DNA from: Bradyrhizobium sp. ORS 285
Lineage (GTDB): Bacteria > Pseudomonadota > Alphaproteobacteria > Rhizobiales > Xanthobacteraceae
Length of the DNA: 64,000 nt
Reading direction: 5' to 3'
Assembly (NCBI RefSeq): GCF_900176205.1
Contig: NZ_LT859959.1
Location: 7,677,001 to 7,741,000 of the forward strand
The notes below the pieces were generated by a model. It ran no database searches. It was given only the letters and a program-made list of their open reading frames with translations, and was not told the origin of the DNA. Position numbers and translations under genes: made by a program. Of this stretch, positions 55,927-64,000 are shown piece after piece. How positions within the stretch are numbered: position 1 is the stretch's first letter; each line of letters opens with the position of its first letter.

Positions 55927-58900
55927 TCAGCCGGCGGCTTGCAGGTCCTCGGCGGTCGCCGCGTCGGGCGCGAACAGCTTGCGCAACTCGGCGGCCGGCT
56001 TCGGCGCGCTGAACAGGTAGCCCTGCATCTCGGTGCAGCCGAGCTGGCGAAGCGCGGTCTGCTGCGCGCCGGTTTCGACACCCTCCGCGGTGGTCGTCAT
56101 GTTGCTGGCAGTCGCGATGCTCACCACCGCCTGAACGATCGCCGAGGAGCTTCCGGCGTCGATGTCGCTGACGAAGCAGCGGTCGATCTTGATCTTGTCG
56201 AACGGGAACCGCTTGAGATAGCTCAGCGACGAATAGCCGGTGCCGAAATCGTCGAGCGCGATGCGCACGCCCATGTCATGCAGCTGATGCAGAATGCTGA
56301 GCGCGACGTCGTCGTCGCTGATCAGCACCGCCTCGGTGATCTCGACCTCGAGCCGCTCCGGCGCGAGACCGGCGGCGGAGAGCGCGCTCGCGATGCGTAG
56401 CGCCAAGGTCGGCGATTTCAATTGCACCGGCGAAACATTGACCGCGATGCGGATGTCGGCCGGCCAGCTCGCGGCTTCCGCGCAGGCGGTGCGCATCACC
56501 CAGTCGCCGATCTCGTTGATCAGCCCGGTGTCCTCGGCGAGCGGAATGAAGTCGAGCGGCGGCACCATGCCGCGCTCGGGATGGCGCCAGCGCAGCAGCG
56601 CCTCGCAGCCGGTCATGACGTTCTCGGTGAAGCCGAGCAGCGGCTGGTAATGCAGCTCGAACTGGCCTTCGGCAATGGCGCGGCGCAGGTCCTGCTGCAG
56701 CTGCAGCCTGGCGCGCGCACTTTCATCCATCGACGGTTCGAAGAACCGGAACGTGTGGCGGCCGCCGGCCTTGGCGGCATACATCGCCAGATCGGCATTT
56801 TTGGTCAGCTGATCACACTCGACGCCATCCTGCGGGGCCAGCGCGATGCCGATGCTGGCATCGGTCGACAATTGGTGACCGAGGCAGCGATAGGGTTTGC
56901 GGATCGTCTCCAGAATTTCCCGCGCGGCCACCATGACTTCGTCCTGGTCGGCCACCGTCGTCAGCAACACGGCGAACTCGTCGCCGCCGAGCCGAGCGAC
57001 CATGTCCTCCGGCCCGAGGCAGCTCTCGATGCGTCGCGCGATCGTCTTCAGCAGCTCGTCGCCGACATGATGGCCGAGCGAGTCGTTGATGCCTTTGAAC
57101 TCGTCGACATCGATGTAGAGCAGCGCGAAGAACGTGCCGTGGCGCGTGCGCTCCAGCTCCTGATCGATCCGCTCGCGGAACAGCACGCGGTTCGGCAGCT
57201 CCGTCAGCGCATCGAAATGAGCAAGGTGGGCGATCTTCTCGTCGGCCAGACGCCGCTCGGTGGTGTCCTCGATCACGTTGATCAGGTAGCGCGGCCGGTG
57301 CTGCTCGTCGGCGATGGCGATGCGCCGCGAGGTGATGTAGCGCGCACCCAGCGCAGGCGTCTGCCAGGGATGCTCGGCCAGGACCAGCCCATCCGGCTGC
57401 TCCAGCGCGCGATCGTCGTCGGCGGTCACCTTTTCAGCCGCCGATCGCGGCAGCAGGTCGAACACCGTCCGGCCGACGATCTCGTCGCCCTGCAAGCCGA
57501 AGCCGCGCTCGGAGGAGCGGTTGACCAGCACGTAGCGGCGGTCGCGGACATCCTTGACCATGATGTGCGACGGGATGTGGTCGATGATCTCGCGCAGGAA
57601 CGCATGATTGCGGTCGCGCTCCTGCTCCAGCCTGCGATGCTCGCTGATGTCCTCGATCGTCGTGACCCAGCCGCCCGACGACAGCGGCTTGTCGATGACA
57701 TTGAAGAAACGACCCGAGCTCGCCTCCGTGACCATCTGCGACGTGCCGCCGGCTGCGGCCCGGCTGATGACATCTGCGCAGAAATCCGCATCGTTGCCGA
57801 CGAAGGCGCCGCGAGCCTTGCAGTGCGCGACGACCTCGCGGAGGTGCATGCCGGGCCGGATCACGTCGGTGGACAGGTCGAGCAGATCGATGAAGCGCTG
57901 GTTGAACATCACGACGCAGCCATTCGCGTCGAACGAGATCAGCCCCTGCGTCATGTTGTCGAGCGCGGTCTCGACCCGCTGCTTCTCCTCCTCGAGCTGC
58001 TGAGTTGCCATCCGATTCTGGCGCACGATCTGACGGATCATCAGGCTGAACATGACGGCGATGACGAGCACGGCGAGCATCGCCGCCGCGACCAGTAGCA
58101 CCATCTGCGAACGCCAATCGGCCAGCGCGTCGTCGACGGTCTTGGTCGCCGTCATGGTGAGCGGAAAGCGGCCGACCTTGGCGCCGGCTGCGATCTTCTC
58201 GACATCGTCGACCGGACTGGTGATCAAGCTGGTGTGGACGTTGCCGTCGGCCACTGTGCTATGCAGGTCGGCGGTGGCGATCTTGCGTCCAATGATTGAC
58301 GCGACATGCGGATAGCGCGCCAGCACCGTGCCGTCAGCGTGGAACAAGGTGATCGCCGCGTTTTTGCCGAGCGCGATTGACGCCATGAAGGTCTCGTAGG
58401 CGCGCGGGTCGACACGGCGCGTGAGCAAGCCGAGGAATTCGCCGTTGGCACCGCTCAGGCGATGCGCGACGATCGTGGCCCAGCCGCCGGTGACGCGGCT
58501 CATCACCGGAGCGATGACGAAGCCGTCCAGCTGTGAGGATGATTTGAGGTCCTTAAAATACGGGCGGTCGCTGACATCGATGGCGGGCAGCGGATCGTTG
58601 ATCGACCAATTGACGAAACGGCCGTCGTCGCCGATGAGGGTCAGGTCGCCCATGTAGGACAGGCCATTGACCTGTGCCTGCAGCATCTCTTGGATGTCGG
58701 GCTGTGACATCCGGGCACGGAACGCATCAGGGGAGGCAATCGATCCCGGCTGCAGGCGTCGGACCACGTGCGCCACCGCCGTCTCGGCGTCCTCGAACTG
58801 CTGGCTGAAATGCCGGCTCAGCAACAGGACCGTGTTCTCGAGCTCGCGCTCGTTGTTGGCGATCGTGCGGGCGCGAAAGTCGTTCGCCATCACGATCGTG

Positions 58901-59031
58901 CCGATGACGATGGCTGCAATCAGCAGCGCACCGCAGGCGATCAGCCACGGCACCGGCCCGCGCCAGAGGGACGTGCCAACCCGTTCCGGCTCGATTGCAC
59001 CGGCCCCCGACGTGTCTGCTGCGCCCTGCAT
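55927..59031 (-). CDS. Membrane GGDEF-EAL sensor protein with extracytoplasmic cache-type domain
   Basis: A 1034-residue cyclic-di-GMP enzyme. A first helix (WLIACGALLIAAIVIGTIVM) and a second (MVLLVAAAMLAVLVIAVMFS) enclose a 250-residue periplasmic sensor with cache-like features (FVNWSINDPLPAIDVSDRPY). PAS domains follow (QGLISFDANGCVVMFNQRF and YVLVNRSSERGFGL). The GGDEF domain is intact (ARLGGDEFAVLL), as is the EAL domain (TGCEALLRWRHPE, then DDFGTGYSSLSYLKRFP and ETGAQQ). So both diguanylate cyclase and phosphodiesterase activity are possible. The start is uncertain; ATG 59031 is preferred to TTG 59067. Confidence 0.92.
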   Translation of the reverse strand: MQGAADTSGAGAIEPERVGTSLWRGPVPWLIACGALLIAAIVIGTIVMANDFRARTIANNERELENTVLLLSRHFSQQFEDAETAVAHVVRRLQPGSIASPDAFRARMSQPDIQEMLQAQVNGLSYMGDLTLIGDDGRFVNWSINDPLPAIDVSDRPYFKDLKSSSQLDGFVIAPVMSRVTGGWATIVAHRLSGANGEFLGLLTRRVDPRAYETFMASIALGKNAAITLFHADGTVLARYPHVASIIGRKIATADLHSTVADGNVHTSLITSPVDDVEKIAAGAKVGRFPLTMTATKTVDDALADWRSQMVLLVAAAMLAVLVIAVMFSLMIRQIVRQNRMATQQLEEEKQRVETALDNMTQGLISFDANGCVVMFNQRFIDLLDLSTDVIRPGMHLREVVAHCKARGAFVGNDADFCADVISRAAAGGTSQMVTEASSGRFFNVIDKPLSSGGWVTTIEDISEHRRLEQERDRNHAFLREIIDHIPSHIMVKDVRDRRYVLVNRSSERGFGLQGDEIVGRTVFDLLPRSAAEKVTADDDRALEQPDGLVLAEHPWQTPALGARYITSRRIAIADEQHRPRYLINVIEDTTERRLADEKIAHLAHFDALTELPNRVLFRERIDQELERTRHGTFFALLYIDVDEFKGINDSLGHHVGDELLKTIARRIESCLGPEDMVARLGGDEFAVLLTTVADQDEVMVAAREILETIRKPYRCLGHQLSTDASIGIALAPQDGVECDQLTKNADLAMYAAKAGGRHTFRFFEPSMDESARARLQLQQDLRRAIAEGQFELHYQPLLGFTENVMTGCEALLRWRHPERGMVPPLDFIPLAEDTGLINEIGDWVMRTACAEAASWPADIRIAVNVSPVQLKSPTLALRIASALSAAGLAPERLEVEITEAVLISDDDVALSILHQLHDMGVRIALDDFGTGYSSLSYLKRFPFDKIKIDRCFVSDIDAGSSSAIVQAVVSIATASNMTTTAEGVETGAQQTALRQLGCTEMQGYLFSAPKPAAELRKLFAPDAATAEDLQAAG

Positions 59032-59234
59032 GCCCTGATCGACCCGGAAGAAGATGACGTGTTGCAAGCAAGCTTGATAACAAGGCAGTGGTACCGGAGG
59101 GGTTAGGAAACGCGGTTAGCCGCGGCTTAAGGCGACGAAGAAACGTCGTCTCAAACAGGCGATTCTCCATCGGAGTACCGCGCGGCCGCTGTCATCGCGG
59201 CCGCGATGCGCAGAGTTTTAATGTTATTTGCAGC

Positions 59235-60305
59235 TCAGCGTGAGGAGCTCGGCTTGCTGCGCAAGCGGCCGACGACCCCGGTCGGAAAGAAGTAGACGCT
59301 GGCGATGAACAGCAGGCCGAGCCACAGCAGCCAGCGGTCCGGATGCAGCAGGCCCGGCAGCAGCGGCAGCCCTGCCTCCGACGCGGCCGTCGAGGCGATG
59401 CTCATCAGCGCCTGCAGATAGTTCTGCGCCAGGATGAAGATCGCAGCGCCGATGATCGCGCCATAGATCGTGCCCATGCCGCCGATCACCACCATCAGCA
59501 GGATGTCGAGCATGATCGAGAACGACAGCGAGGTGTCGGGGCCGGCATAACGTAGCCACAGTGCGTTCAGCATGCCGGCGCAGGCCGCGATCATGGCCGC
59601 GATGCAGTTGGCGTAGGTAAGGTGGAAGACGGTGCGGTAGCCGAGCGCCTCGGCGCGAAACCTGTTCTCGCGGATCGCCTGCAGCACGCGGCCGAACGGC
59701 GAGTTGACCACGCGCAGCAACGCCAGGATCATCAGCGCGCAGGCGGAGAACACCAGGTAGTAGGTCAGAATGCGGCCGTTGATCGGGAAGCCGAACCACT
59801 CCTTGCCGATGAACACGGTGCCGGGGCGCAGCAGCTCGGGCAGCTGGAAGCTGCGGCCGTCCTCGCCGCCCGTCAGCCACGACAATTGCGAGGCCAGCAC
59901 CAGGAAGGCGGAGGCCACGGCGAGCGTGATCATCGCAAAGAAGATCGCCTCGACGCGCAGCGAGAACAGCCCGATCGCGAGCGCCAGCAGCAGCGCGAGC
60001 GGCAGGCCTGCGGCGACGGCGACGGCGACAGAGGTCCAGTTGGGGCCGAGGCCGTAGAGCGCGATCGCGATCGCGTAGGATCCGATGCCGTAGAACATGG
60101 TGTGGGCGAACGACACTGAGCCGGTGTAGCCGAGCAGCAGGTCGTAAGAGGCAACCAGCGCCGCGAAGATGCAGATCTTGGCGGCGACGTTCAGCGCCTT
60201 GGCGCCAGGGAAGATGAAGGGCGTCGCCAGCAGTGCGAGCACGATGACGACGAGGAGGACGGACAGCGCGCGGCTGCGCGGCGGATCGCCGGAGAGGATC
60301 ATCAT
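59235..60305 (-). CDS. livM: HAAT-family ABC transporter permease LivM
   Basis: A 356-residue inner-membrane permease of the hydrophobic amino acid transporter family, with about nine helices. The family stretch ASYDLLLGYTGSVSFAHTMF and the coupling loop AIRENRFRAEALGYRTVFH are typical of LivM. The start overlaps the LivH stop by 4 bases (ATGA). It is the last gene of the minus-strand livKGFHM-like unit. The solute cannot be told from the permease; branched-chain amino acids, amides or urea are all seen in the family. Confidence 0.92.
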   Translation of the reverse strand: MMILSGDPPRSRALSVLLVVIVLALLATPFIFPGAKALNVAAKICIFAALVASYDLLLGYTGSVSFAHTMFYGIGSYAIAIALYGLGPNWTSVAVAVAAGLPLALLLALAIGLFSLRVEAIFFAMITLAVASAFLVLASQLSWLTGGEDGRSFQLPELLRPGTVFIGKEWFGFPINGRILTYYLVFSACALMILALLRVVNSPFGRVLQAIRENRFRAEALGYRTVFHLTYANCIAAMIAACAGMLNALWLRYAGPDTSLSFSIMLDILLMVVIGGMGTIYGAIIGAAIFILAQNYLQALMSIASTAASEAGLPLLPGLLHPDRWLLWLGLLFIASVYFFPTGVVGRLRSKPSSSR

Positions 60306-61312
60306 CGGCTGGTCACCGCATAGAGGCCGCGCGGCCGCCACATCAGAACGGCGACCATCAGCAGGATGTTGGAGACGAGGGCGAGCTTGGGTACCAGGAA
60401 GCCGCCGTAATTGGCGACCATCGCGACCAGGATCGCGCCGATGAAGCAGCCGGTGATCGAGCCGAGCCCGCCGATGATCACGACGATGAAGACGAGCACG
60501 GTGAGCTCGTCCCCGATCGAGGCATGGACCTGCTCGCGATAGAGACCCCACATCACGCCGCCGAGGCCGGCGAGTGCCGAGCCGGTCATGAACACGCCGA
60601 GGAACAGACGGCGGATGCGATAGCCGAGCGCCTCGACCATTTCGCGATTCTCGACGCCGGCGCGGATCAGGAGCCCGATCTTGGTGCGGTTCAGCACCAG
60701 CTCGATGGCGATGAAGATCACGAGGCCGATCAGCCGCGCCAGCAGCCGGTATTTCGAGATCGCGATATCGCCGAGGATGAAAGAACCGCGGAATGCCGTG
60801 GGCAGCGGCAGTGGGATGATCTGCGGGCCGAACAGCGCATACAAGGTCTGCTCGGCAACGATGAGGCCGCCGGTGGTCATCAGGATCTGCTTCAAGTGCT
60901 GTCCATAGACCGGCAGCACCAGGACGCGCTCGACCACGAGACCGAGTGCACCGGTCACGCCCATCGACAGTAGTGCCGCGGGAACGAGAACGGCGAGGTT
61001 GGTCATCAGCGAATCGGCCTGCGCCCAGCTCGCGAGCGGCAACAGCACCAGCGTGGCGACATAGGCGCCGACGGCGATGAAGGCACCGTGGCCGAAGTTG
61101 AGCACGTCCATCAACCCGAAGACGAGCGTCAGGCCGGAGGCCATGATGAAGATCATCATGCCCATCGCGAGGCTCGCCACCGTCAGCGTCACCCAGGAGC
61201 TCGCCGAGCCCACCAGCGGGATCATCAGGAGCGCCAGTACGACGGGGAGCAGCAGCGGCGCGATGTCGCGCTTCGGCTTCGGCAGCGCGTCGGTTGCGGC
61301 GATCTCGCTCAT
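60302..61312 (-). CDS. livH: HAAT-family ABC transporter permease LivH
   Basis: A 336-residue inner-membrane permease. The hallmark ASGLTLVFGLMDVLNFGHGA lies in the second helix region, and the coupling loop GVENREMVEALGYRIRRLFL follows later. It begins MSEIAATDALPKPKRDIAPL; the longer upstream frame is not family-like. The N-terminal extension with a basic patch is a little longer than E. coli LivH (308). Its start overlaps the LivF stop by 4 bases. Confidence 0.93.
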   Translation of the reverse strand: MSEIAATDALPKPKRDIAPLLLPVVLALLMIPLVGSASSWVTLTVASLAMGMMIFIMASGLTLVFGLMDVLNFGHGAFIAVGAYVATLVLLPLASWAQADSLMTNLAVLVPAALLSMGVTGALGLVVERVLVLPVYGQHLKQILMTTGGLIVAEQTLYALFGPQIIPLPLPTAFRGSFILGDIAISKYRLLARLIGLVIFIAIELVLNRTKIGLLIRAGVENREMVEALGYRIRRLFLGVFMTGSALAGLGGVMWGLYREQVHASIGDELTVLVFIVVIIGGLGSITGCFIGAILVAMVANYGGFLVPKLALVSNILLMVAVLMWRPRGLYAVTSR

Positions 61313-62031
61313 TGATGCGCCTCCAGGCTGAGGCCAAGCAGGCGCTCCTGCAGCGGCACGTCGGCGGCGAGCGCGGCCATCGCGCCGCGATGGACGATGG
61401 TGCCGTTGTCCATCACCAGCACCTGGTCGCCGAGCTCGCGCGCGGCGTGGAAGTTCTGCTCGACGAGGAGGATGGTGGCGCCACGGCGCTTGATCTCCTT
61501 CAGGCACTCGATCAGCGACATCACGATCGCCGGCGCCAGCCCCTTGGTCGGCTCGTCGATCAGGAGCAGCTTGCGCGCCTCGACGATCGCGCGCGCGATC
61601 GACAGCATCTGCTTCTGGCCGCCCGACAGGCTGCCGGCGCGCGACAGCCAGAATTTCTTCAAGGCGGGGAAGAAGCCGAAGATCCAGGCAAGCTGCGCGT
61701 CGTCGAGCGGACCGTTGCGGGCCGCCAGCACCAGGTTCTCCTTGACGGTGAGATCGGAGAACACCGCCATGCTCTCGGGCACGTAGCCGACGCCGCGCTG
61801 GGCGATGTCGGGTGTCGCGAGCTTCTCGATCGGCTCGCCGGCAAGTGAAATGCTGCCGCTCTTCGCCTGCCAGAGTCCCATGATGGTCCGCAAGGTCGTG
61901 GTCTTGCCGGCGCCGTTGCGGCCGAGCAGCATCGTGGTCTGGCCCTCGGGCACCTCGAAGTCGACGCCCTGGAGGATGTGATAGCGGCCGATATAGGTCT
62001 CGACGCCGGTGAGCTTCAGCAGCGCGCTCAT
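61309..62031 (-). CDS. livF: HAAT-family ABC transporter ATPase LivF
   Basis: A 240-residue cytoplasmic ATPase. Walker A is GRNGAGKTTTLRTIMGLW, the signature is LSGGQKQMLSIARAI, Walker B is KLLLIDEPTKGLAP, and the switch His lies in ILLVEQNFHAA. The LivF-type opening LKLTGVETYIGRYHILQGV distinguishes it from LivG. It overlaps LivG upstream by 4 bases. Confidence 0.94.
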   Translation of the reverse strand: MSALLKLTGVETYIGRYHILQGVDFEVPEGQTTMLLGRNGAGKTTTLRTIMGLWQAKSGSISLAGEPIEKLATPDIAQRGVGYVPESMAVFSDLTVKENLVLAARNGPLDDAQLAWIFGFFPALKKFWLSRAGSLSGGQKQMLSIARAIVEARKLLLIDEPTKGLAPAIVMSLIECLKEIKRRGATILLVEQNFHAARELGDQVLVMDNGTIVHRGAMAALAADVPLQERLLGLSLEAHQ

Positions 62032-62792
62032 GCGGCGCTCCGCGGCGACACGCCGAGATAGGCTTCCTGCACGATCGGCGAGGCGATGACCTCCGCCGGC
62101 TTGCCGTCAGCGACGAGCTGGCCGTTATGCAGCACGATGATGCGGTCGGCGAGCGAGCGGACGACGTCCATCTTGTGCTCGACGAGCAGGATGATCTTGC
62201 TCTTGTCCTGCTTGAGCCTGGCGATCAGGTCGAGCACGACCGGCACCTCGTCGATGCTCATGCCGGCGGTCGGCTCGTCGAACATGAACACCTTCGGCTC
62301 CAGCGCCATCATCAGCGCGACTTCGAGCTTGCGCTGGTCGCCATGCGACAAGGTGGTCGCGGTGACGCTGCGTCGGCTACCGAGCGCGACCTGGTCGAGG
62401 ATGGCATCCGCGCGTGCGATCAGGTCGCGCCGCGCCATCCACGGACGGAGCAGATCGTAATGCGTGCCGCTCTGCGCCTGCACGGCGAGGCGGACATTCT
62501 CCTCGACGCTGAGATTCGGAAACAGGTTGGTGAGCTGGAACGCGCGTCCAAGGCCGGCGCGGGTGCGCAGCGGTGCGGACAGGCCAGTGATGTCGCGACC
62601 GTCGAACAGGATGGCGCCCGAGGAGGCCGTCAGCTGGCCGGAGATCAGGTTGAAATAGGTGGTCTTGCCGGCGCCGTTGGGGCCGACGATCGCAGTCAGC
62701 TCGCCGGGCCGAAAGCTGCAGCTGACGCTGTTGACCGCGACATGGCCGCCGAAGCGGATGGTCAGATCGCGGGTTTCGAGGGTGAGGGACAT
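62028..62792 (-). CDS. livG: HAAT-family ABC transporter ATPase LivG
   Basis: A 254-residue cytoplasmic ATPase. Walker A is GPNGAGKTTYFNLISGQL, the signature reads LSHGDQRKLEVALMMAL (the SHGxQ variant of LivG), and Walker B is KVFMFDEPTAGMS. The LivG-type LFPNLSVEENVRLAVQAQSG is present. It begins MSLTLETRDLTIRFGG after a GGGAC-containing stretch; an upstream frame crosses a tandem repeat. It lies 91 bases after the binding-protein gene. Confidence 0.94.
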   Translation of the reverse strand: MSLTLETRDLTIRFGGHVAVNSVSCSFRPGELTAIVGPNGAGKTTYFNLISGQLTASSGAILFDGRDITGLSAPLRTRAGLGRAFQLTNLFPNLSVEENVRLAVQAQSGTHYDLLRPWMARRDLIARADAILDQVALGSRRSVTATTLSHGDQRKLEVALMMALEPKVFMFDEPTAGMSIDEVPVVLDLIARLKQDKSKIILLVEHKMDVVRSLADRIIVLHNGQLVADGKPAEVIASPIVQEAYLGVSPRSAA

Positions 62793-62808
62793 GACGCCAG
62801 CTGTATGA

Positions 62809-62873
62809 CTTCCAAGTATCGCTTCCAAGTATCGCTTCCAAAGTGGACGTGCCCGGCGCGAGGGCCGGGCACG
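62809..62873. repeat. 13 bp tandem repeat and hairpin between livK and livG
   Basis: CTTCCAAGTATCG occurs twice in tandem (62809-62821 and 62822-62834) with a partial third copy to 62844. Next to it CGTGCCCGGC/GCCGGGCACG forms a perfect 10 bp stem at 62848-62873. The hairpin is just past the binding-protein stop on the minus strand and may stop or stabilise part of the transcript, raising binding-protein levels over the other genes. Confidence 0.7.
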
Positions 62874-62883
62874 GATTGCATCC

Positions 62884-64000
62884 TTAGCGCTTGTTGCGGA
62901 TCGGGATCGTCATCTCGTCGATCTTGATCTCGCGGACCGGCTCGTTGACGGCCCAGGCGAGGTTCGGATCGACCTTGACCCGGAAGTGATACATGCTCTG
63001 CAGCGCCTGGTGATCCTCCTTGCGGAAGATCATCTTGCCCTTCGGCGTGTCGAACTCCATGCCCTCCATCGCGGCGATCAGCTTCTCGCTGTCGGTCGAC
63101 TTCGCCTTGGTCACCGCGGTGACGACGGCCATCGCCGCGGAGAAGCCGCCTGCGGTGAAGAAGTCCGGCGGCGCGTTGAAGCGCTTCTGGTGCTCGGCCA
63201 CCAGCCAGTCGTTCACGGGGTTCTTGGGGATGTCATAATAGTAGTAGGTGGCGCCTTCCATGCCCGGCAGCCGCTTGTAGGCGGCGAGCGCCGGCAGGAT
63301 GTTGCCGCCGGTCGACAGCTCGATGCCGTAGCGCTTCGGATCCATGTCCTGCAGCTTGGTGAGCGGGTCGCCGGCGCCGGCCCAGATCACCCAGATGATC
63401 TTCTTGCCCGGCTTGTCCTTCAGCGCATCGAACAGCCGCTGGCCGACGGCCGTGAAGTCGGTGGTGTTGGTCGGCACATATTCCTCGGCGCCCAAGGTCG
63501 CGCCGGTCTTGGCCAGCGCCTCCTTGAAGGCAGCGACGCCGTCCCGGCCGAAAGCGTAGTCCTGCGCCAGCGTCGCCACGGTCACACCCGGCTTGCCGAT
63601 CGCCACCGCGTTGGAGATCGCGTCCTGCGAGGAGTTGCGGCCGGTGCGGAAGATGTAGCGGTTCCACTTCTCGCCGGTGATCTGGTCGGCCACGGCCGGC
63701 TCGACGATCAGGATCTTCTTGTTCTCCTCGGCGACCGGGAGATCGGCCAGCGCCGCGGCCGACGACGTCGTGCCGATCGCGATATCGGCGCCGTCGTCCT
63801 GATAGGCTTCGGACAAGGCGGCCTTCGACAAATCCGGCTTGCCCTGGTCGTCCTTGGTGATGATGACGATCTTGCGACCGTCGATCATGTTGGTGCCCTT
63901 GGTGGCGTATTCGAAGCCGAGGCGGAGACCGGCTTCGGTCTGCTTGGCATAGGCTTCGAGCGGGCCGGTCTTGCCGTAGATGAGAGCGATTTTCAGATCA
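62884..64000 (-). CDS. livK: HAAT-family periplasmic substrate-binding protein (partial)
   Basis: The gene runs off the right end of the window; 371 residues are visible and the N-terminal signal peptide is missing. The reading frame continues upstream of the first ATG at 63888 (DLKIALIYGKTGPLEAYAKQ), so that ATG is internal. Family features include GTTSSAAALADLPVAEENKK, FRTGRNSSQDAISNA and a C-terminal EIKIDEMTIPIRNKR. It would bind the solute in the periplasm and pass it to LivHM. Order livK-G-F-H-M fits one operon on the minus strand. The ligand is unknown. Confidence 0.92.
   Translation of the reverse strand, partial: DLKIALIYGKTGPLEAYAKQTEAGLRLGFEYATKGTNMIDGRKIVIITKDDQGKPDLSKAALSEAYQDDGADIAIGTTSSAAALADLPVAEENKKILIVEPAVADQITGEKWNRYIFRTGRNSSQDAISNAVAIGKPGVTVATLAQDYAFGRDGVAAFKEALAKTGATLGAEEYVPTNTTDFTAVGQRLFDALKDKPGKKIIWVIWAGAGDPLTKLQDMDPKRYGIELSTGGNILPALAAYKRLPGMEGATYYYYDIPKNPVNDWLVAEHQKRFNAPPDFFTAGGFSAAMAVVTAVTKAKSTDSEKLIAAMEGMEFDTPKGKMIFRKEDHQALQSMYHFRVKVDPNLAWAVNEPVREIKIDEMTIPIRNKR

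Noticed and set aside
61313..61507. An N-terminal extension of LivH to 61507.
   Set aside because: It overlaps livF in another frame and is not LivH-like; the ATG at 61312 overlaps the livF stop as expected of the operon.
63888..63890. An ATG at 63888 as the start of the binding protein.
   Set aside because: The frame continues upstream to the window end with family-like sequence and no signal peptide follows this ATG.

Overview
The window looks like a chromosomal segment of a high-GC alphaproteobacterium, most probably Bradyrhizobium or a close Nitrobacteraceae relative. The evidence is the replication cluster dnaA-dnaN-recF-gyrB in its rhizobial form, a DUF3551 protein, Omp25-like barrels with an ADLP-type mature N terminus, a TctC-type binding protein, and several families of intergenic palindromes typical of this group. 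The genus is inferred from remembered protein families, not from a search.

Bases 1-15,500 hold the replication neighbourhood. A LuxR regulator, a sterol-desaturase-like hydroxylase and a DUF2867 protein come first. A minus-strand series follows: a MurA-family enzyme with Asp in place of the catalytic Cys, an orphan FitA-like antitoxin, gyrB, a large exported repeat protein, recF, a GIY-YIG protein bracketed by inverted palindromes, dnaN and dnaA. An AT-enriched 1.3 kb gap then separates dnaA from rpsT and could hold an origin, on weak evidence.

Bases 15,700-31,400 carry housekeeping and metabolic genes: msrA, an orphan polysaccharide-export lipoprotein, a dienelactone hydrolase, a two-subunit molybdenum hydroxylase, an HD-GYP-like response regulator, an acyl-CoA ligase, an RnfD-like/DUF2330 gene pair, a glyoxalase-fold protein, a TctC-type binding protein, and a small regulated unit (membrane protein, winged-helix regulator, cis-prenyltransferase).

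Bases 31,400-44,800 carry a TPR/glycosyltransferase-like protein, a second LuxR regulator, a GFA protein, and a probable operon of AraC regulator, two-helix peptide, HlyD-type adaptor, RbbA-like double ATPase-permease and YhhJ-like permease. An Omp25-like porin and a 1 kb zone of dispersed and tandem repeats follow.

Bases 44,800-64,000 carry a hybrid histidine kinase with a plant-ethylene-receptor-like membrane domain, a DUF1348-TetR pair with a palindromic operator, a formamidase, an acyl-CoA dehydrogenase behind a 32 bp AT-rich palindrome, a second barrel protein, an exported TPR-CHAT protease-like protein, tRNA-Arg(CCG) with a 5' half-gene duplicate, YccF, a GGDEF-EAL sensor, and a livMHFGK-type ABC importer whose binding-protein gene runs off the right end.

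The strongest leads are the GIY-YIG gene sitting between the arms of a palindromic repeat, the MurA Cys-to-Asp change, the ethylene-receptor-like domain whose copper-ligand His is Arg, the split tRNA-Arg footprint, and the RnfD-like/DUF2330 pair.
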